NCBI GenBank assembly: GCA_949130495.1
Contig: OX422222.1
Coordinates: 106,071,709 to 106,135,708 of the forward strand
Length of the DNA: 64,000 nt
DNA from: Sambucus nigra
Taxonomy: Eukaryota; Streptophyta; Magnoliopsida; Dipsacales; Adoxaceae
Reading direction: 5' to 3'
Each line of letters opens with the position of its first letter. Positions within the stretch are counted from its first letter, which is position 1. The translations under genes were made by a program, and so were the position numbers. The notes beneath the pieces were generated by a model. The model did no database searches, was not told where the DNA came from, and was given only the letters and a program-made list of their open reading frames with translations. Below, piece after piece: positions 60,217 through 64,000 of the stretch.

Positions 60217-60674
60217 ATAACTTTTCCAGCTAGCATTAGAACCGTGGGCCTCATTGATGAATTTTTCAACAATGCCCTACCAAACCAAGACAAGGAAGAA
60301 GAAGACGCGGATGAGACAAAGACGTGCCCTCTCGTTAGCAGAAGAATTATTAAAGACAGAAGATGCCCTGCACTAGACCTATTCATTATTGTAAGAAGAT
60401 AAGAAGACTCCATTATTTAGACTGATAATGCCCTTGCAGAATAAAGCAGCTCAGCTTGCCCCATACGGGCCCATACATCCTCCTTTCTTAAAGATAAAGG
60501 AAGAAGGTGGAAGACGTTAGGTGCAAAATAATTGCAAAATGCCAAGATTGCTTTTGAAAAAAGCAGAAAGGTGAAGACTCGAAAGATTCCAAGACTGAAG
60601 ACTTTTTAATAATTATGCTTTCAACCGTATCGCTTTTGGTAGCCGGTTACCAGTCATTTGTAGTGCCCTTGTGC
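60217..60674 (+). promoter_or_regulatory. Viral intergenic region upstream of the TATA box
   Basis: After the downstream coding block, the sequence carries GAAGACT/GAAGACG-type words (60280-60605), then an apparently non-coding stretch leading to the TATA box. I find no clear as-1 TGACG pair. Likely the promoter of the pregenomic RNA, equivalent to the 35S promoter of caulimoviruses. Confidence 0.6.
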
Positions 60675-60681
60675 TATAAAA
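60675..60681 (+). promoter_or_regulatory. TATA box of the viral pregenomic RNA promoter
   Basis: TATAAAA in CTATAAAAGGG, a near-consensus plant TATA box; transcription would start about 30 bases downstream, near 60705. Confidence 0.8.
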
Positions 60682-60852
60682 GGGAGCTTCCATTTGTGTT
60701 TTAGATATCGGTGATCAGGAGTTAGAGAGTGATAGGTTGCTAGACTTCCAGTATTAGAGAGAGAGTATGCTTGTAGTAAGTAATATGTATATGAGTGAGT
60801 AAACCTCTCATAGTTAGGGGAGATGGGAGAGTTGTATTTACTTATGCAATGC

Positions 60853-60858
60853 AATAAA
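60853..60858 (+). terminator. Viral poly(A) signal
   Basis: AATAAA about 150 bases after the predicted start site. In caulimovirids the signal lies shortly after the promoter, is skipped on first passage and used after a full circle, giving a terminally redundant RNA. The spacing fits. Confidence 0.7.
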
Positions 60859-61259
60859 ATTATTTTCTTTTCCAGAAATCTCTTATGTTGAGTGGTTATT
60901 ATTCTCTAAATTGTCTCCATCTTTCTGTTCATAGAGGACTATTGTGTGGAACCTCTGGTGTAGTACACAAGGTGTTATACTGGTGAACCGTCATCAGGTG
61001 CTGATTAGCCGTGAGCCATTAACTAGGTGGGCGTTAGGCGTGAAGGCATACAGGCAGAATACGGGTTCAACGCCAAAGTAGTGGATTGAGATGCGACACA
61101 TAAAGAGAGAGTTGTAGGAGGCCGAGACCGGAGAATAATAGTAACAAGGCTGGAAAGGCGAAGGGAAGAAGATAAAGATATTGCAAACCAGAAGGAAGGT
61201 ATAACTCGAACCAAACCCTTAACTTTTTTTACATATTATTTCTTTAAAAAGAATCTTAT
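60859..61259 (+). other. Viral leader-like region
   Basis: No ORF of note. It contains no second primer site; short upstream ATGs exist. Normally a structured leader ends near the primer site, but here a coding ORF follows instead. Confidence 0.5.
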
Positions 61260-61910
61260 ATGATCTTACAAATCACTAAAGACTTTTTAGAATTTGTTAA
61301 TCAAACAAGTTTAGACTTAACTAGAGAAATTCAAGACTGGACTCTTACAAACACTAAAGATAAAGAACTTATAGAATCTGCTCTAATATACGCAGGTGGT
61401 ACTTTTAAATATATAGACTAGATCATTGAGTGGTTAGGAAGAGAACTGCCTAGAATAGAAATAATTAGAACAGGGATCTGTGATCTCTTTAGACAAAAAT
61501 TAAGAACTGAAGATTTTTCAGAAGAACTATCAAGACCTGAAAAATATCGAGAATACACTAGGATACTTGAAGACAGTAAAGACGTATTAAAATTTATTAG
61601 ACGAAAAAGGTTAGCTGAAACAAAGACTACTTTAATTAGAGCCAGAGGAATCCGCCCTCTCCTTAAAAACGTAGAGACAGCTGCCCCTAGAACATACCGT
61701 AGATTTTTTTCATCTTATGGTGATAATAATTTAGACGAATTTATAGATAATGATATAATTGATATTATTAATCAAATATATAAAGAAACTAGACATATAA
61801 AACCACGATATCGTATAAGGTATTTAAGACTAGAATATTTTTCATCAAAACCTCTTTCAAATTCTAGACTCCCTGAAGAAACTATTTATATAGATAATCC
61901 TCGCTATTAA
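61260..61910 (+). pseudogene. Unrecognised 217-codon ORF after the viral leader
   Basis: ATG at 61260-61262 gives MILQITKDFLEFVNQTSLDL; the frame continues to TAA 61908-61910 with one internal TAG at 61419-61421. Sequence style (AGA, GAC, TTA bias) matches the viral ORFs. The middle is charged and helical (YTRILEDSKDVLKFIRRKRL), the C-terminal part is basic and tyrosine/arginine-rich (KPRYRIRYLRLEYFSSK). No motif I know; it is not a copy of the ORF at 52636. Its place, after promoter, poly(A) signal and leader but before the circular join to the primer site, is unusual. It might be an extra first ORF on the pregenomic RNA or part of a second, rearranged viral copy. Confidence 0.65.
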
Positions 61911-62092
61911 GAACTCCAATACGATAGTGACGGGAGAAGTTTAAGAAGTAGCAGTAGCCCTGAAACTTCTACACTTAGACTTCCAGATTAATTAAGTTGT
62001 AAAATAAGCTTAAAAGACTTTAGAAATCATTGGGGTGGAAAATTCTATTCCTTATAACTTTAGAAAAAGACGAAAACATAAAAACAAAAGTG

Positions 62093-62104
62093 GCCCTAGG
62101 TAAG
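62093..62104 (+). promoter_or_regulatory. Candidate splice donor at the right viral edge
   Basis: CCCTAGGTAAGT contains AG|GTAAGT, a near-perfect plant 5' splice site, about 190 bases after the unrecognised ORF. Tungro-type viruses splice from the leader region to a distal ORF, so it may be viral, but a single site by chance is possible. Confidence 0.35.
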
Positions 62105-62160
62105 TTTTGGACTGTAGCTAGTCTGCATACTTAGTCCGCAAACTAGGTCCGCACTAGATC

Positions 62161-62360
<200 letters not shown>

Positions 62361-62375
62361 GGGGGGGGGGAGGGG

Positions 62376-64000
62376 GATCGATATTGCACATTTGAAGGGG
62401 AAAAATACATGAGTTTACTATTTGAACTCAAGTGTTTATATCACAATCTTAAAGATAAAAATAATATATCAAACAATTATCCTTATAAAATGTTAGTTTT
62501 TAGCTCATTTATATTTCAAGATAATATATTTATCAAATTAACAGAACGTGAAACAAATTCTTATCTAAGTACCAACAAATTCACGAGAAACTTATAAACG
62601 AAGAAAATTAGATAGATAAAATAAAACATTATATGCTCTCTCCACAAGACAAAATTCCCCCATATTATTATTTGTACTTGCATATGGTGAACATCAATGC
62701 CCATTTCTCTCCTAGGTTGAAATGATCATCGGCACACGAAAAAAGCACTATAATGTGCGTATCCCACACTCCAATTATTTTTATACTCTCTTGCTCAATT
62801 AATATGGAATTCACTAAAACCACTTTCCTCCTTAAATCCATGAACAAGTCTTATATATATATAGGTAAAAATATGTTTTTCATGAAAATATGTGTCTTTT
62901 AATAGATAGTCATTTTAGTGACGTTTCAGGTGAATATTCATAACCAATAGTGAAGTATCGCGACCTTTCTAATGGTTCTAAAAACGATCACTATATATAA
63001 TGAACAATCACAACTTTGAGCGATGGTTTAGAAAATTCGTCCTAAAATATTGACTAAAAGTCTCAATAATTTCATAAAACAAATGGTGTACTTGCGACCA
63101 AATTTGACGTTTACGTCTTATTTTGATAAAATAACCATATTACGTAGAAAAAATGTGTAGGTAGTTTGACCCAGCACGAATGAGACGTGAGTCCCAAATT
63201 ACTTAGAGCTCAAAATTTACTAGAAATTGATTTGGTCTTAATGTTAGATTATGTAAAAAAAATTCATTTTTTTCAACAATCCCCTATATGAGTGAAATTC
63301 GGGTGAAAAGGCGAATGAAAACAAAAAACAAATATAAATATGTATTGGTGATAAAAGGTTTCATAATTAAAGATAGCTTATTGATTTTGTTCTTCTTTAA
63401 TGAGAGACTATCGAGTTATTAGTCAATTAATGAATGTGATGTCTTAAATTTTTCATTCATTTTTTCATCGAAACAATATAATTTACACAGTCTTCTCCGA
63501 ATATTATTAGTTCTCATTGTTATTTTCATTTTGGCCTTGGACACCTCTTATTTTCGTAAGTGTGCTAGAGAATTAGATATTCATCATTTTCTTTGGTGTA
63601 GTCCATTCACACTCACATGGATCATTTACATTATTAGTATCCTACTCATGCCATACTTGAAAATTACATTCACGCTATATAAATCATTAAGAGCCAAAGT
63701 TTATCTTTTTACACGAGATAATTATGTGCATTATCTCATCATAGGATTTCGAAGGAGTACTTATGTACTCAATGATAGCTAATTCACATATGATTAGGTT
63801 GTATCATATGTTAAAATGCATGCGAGTAGCATATGGGACTAAGAAAAAGTCAGAGAAAATGAAGACTACAAGAAACTACACGAATTAAAATTCATACCAA
63901 AGATGAGTTACTATTTTTTTTAAAATAAAAGTTAATCATAGTATCTAAGTGACAATCTATGATTTTTGAATTGATTATTTTGTTAACACGTGTTAATTAA
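62376..64000. other. No gene seen
   Basis: AT-rich DNA. Text near 62740-62770 (GCGTATCCCACACTCC) resembles the CACTA leader near 46577-46592 (GTGTATCCCGTACTCC), so this may be part of another CACTA-type element, but no terminus was found. The ORF at 63531-63782 has no recognisable domain. Confidence 0.45.

Larger units (their letters stand above)
52401..62100 (+). mobile_element. Endogenous pararetrovirus (Caulimoviridae), nearly complete, inactive
   Basis: About 9.7 kb with the caulimovirid order: tRNA-Met primer site, two small 5' ORFs, movement protein, coat protein with zinc knuckle, protease, RT, RNase H, then a promoter and poly(A) signal. There is no integrase and no LTR, which separates it from retrotransposons. 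Small 5' ORFs ahead of a polyprotein and a second cysteine cluster after the knuckle point to the badnavirus/tungrovirus side of the family; genus not assigned. At least nine in-frame stops and five frameshifts are spread along it, so it cannot encode a working virus. The left edge abuts an (AT)n tract; the right edge near 62100 is approximate. Codon use is strongly AGA-, GAC- and TTA-biased throughout, unlike the gypsy element. Confidence 0.9.

Noticed and set aside
52401..62100. Gypsy retrotransposon rather than virus
   Set aside because: No integrase and no LTRs; movement protein, 5' small ORFs and promoter/poly(A) layout are caulimovirid.

Overview
The window reads as repeat-rich intergenic DNA from the nuclear genome of a flowering plant, probably a eudicot. 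The reasons are an AT-rich background, plant-type CACTA and hAT transposons, Ty1/copia and chromoviral Ty3/gypsy retrotransposons, plant microsatellites, and an endogenous caulimovirid (plant pararetrovirus). I see no host gene with a convincing intact exon structure. Every coding region I can name belongs to a mobile element or an integrated virus, and almost all are broken by stops or frameshifts.

Layout. 1-1108 is the end of a CACTA element that runs in from outside the window. 1304-~4951 is a decayed plus-strand Ty1/copia 3' half (RT end, RNase H, purine tract, 3' LTR). 6385-7493 is a minus-strand copia LTR with both a primer site and a polypurine tract beside it. The flanking copia DNA is split by a nearly full-length Ty3/gypsy element (7859-18113, 2.76-kb LTRs, Tekay/Del-like chromodomain tail). 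20652-21568 is a broken Myb/NAM-associated gene of the kind carried by PIF/Harbinger-type elements. 21.7-31 kb is mostly non-coding but holds a palindromic 12-mer array, a MULE-like MITE (22637-22963), a foldback array of alternating GC-rich palindromes (24010-24930), and two hAT-type non-autonomous elements (26082-27232, 29526-30713).

From 32531 to 50154 there is a three-level nest: a hAT element with a remnant dimerisation domain contains a 14.2-kb CACTA element (33258-47448, 3-bp TSD TAT), which in turn contains a 6.5-kb non-autonomous LTR retrotransposon (39426-45971, 5-bp TSD TATAC). The CACTA element carries decayed TNP2-like and TNPA-like transposase genes on the minus strand, with recognisable introns in the latter.

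From about 52401 to 62100 lies an endogenous pararetrovirus abutting a (TA)n tract. It has a tRNA-Met primer site, two small 5' ORFs, movement protein, coat protein with zinc knuckle, protease, RT and RNase H, an unrecognised downstream coding block, a TATA promoter with a poly(A) signal 172 bases downstream, and then an unrecognised 217-codon ORF. This last arrangement is the most unusual thing in the window. The rest, to 64000, is microsatellite and AT-rich DNA.

All identifications are by eye from translations and motifs; no database search was run. Identity figures are hand estimates.
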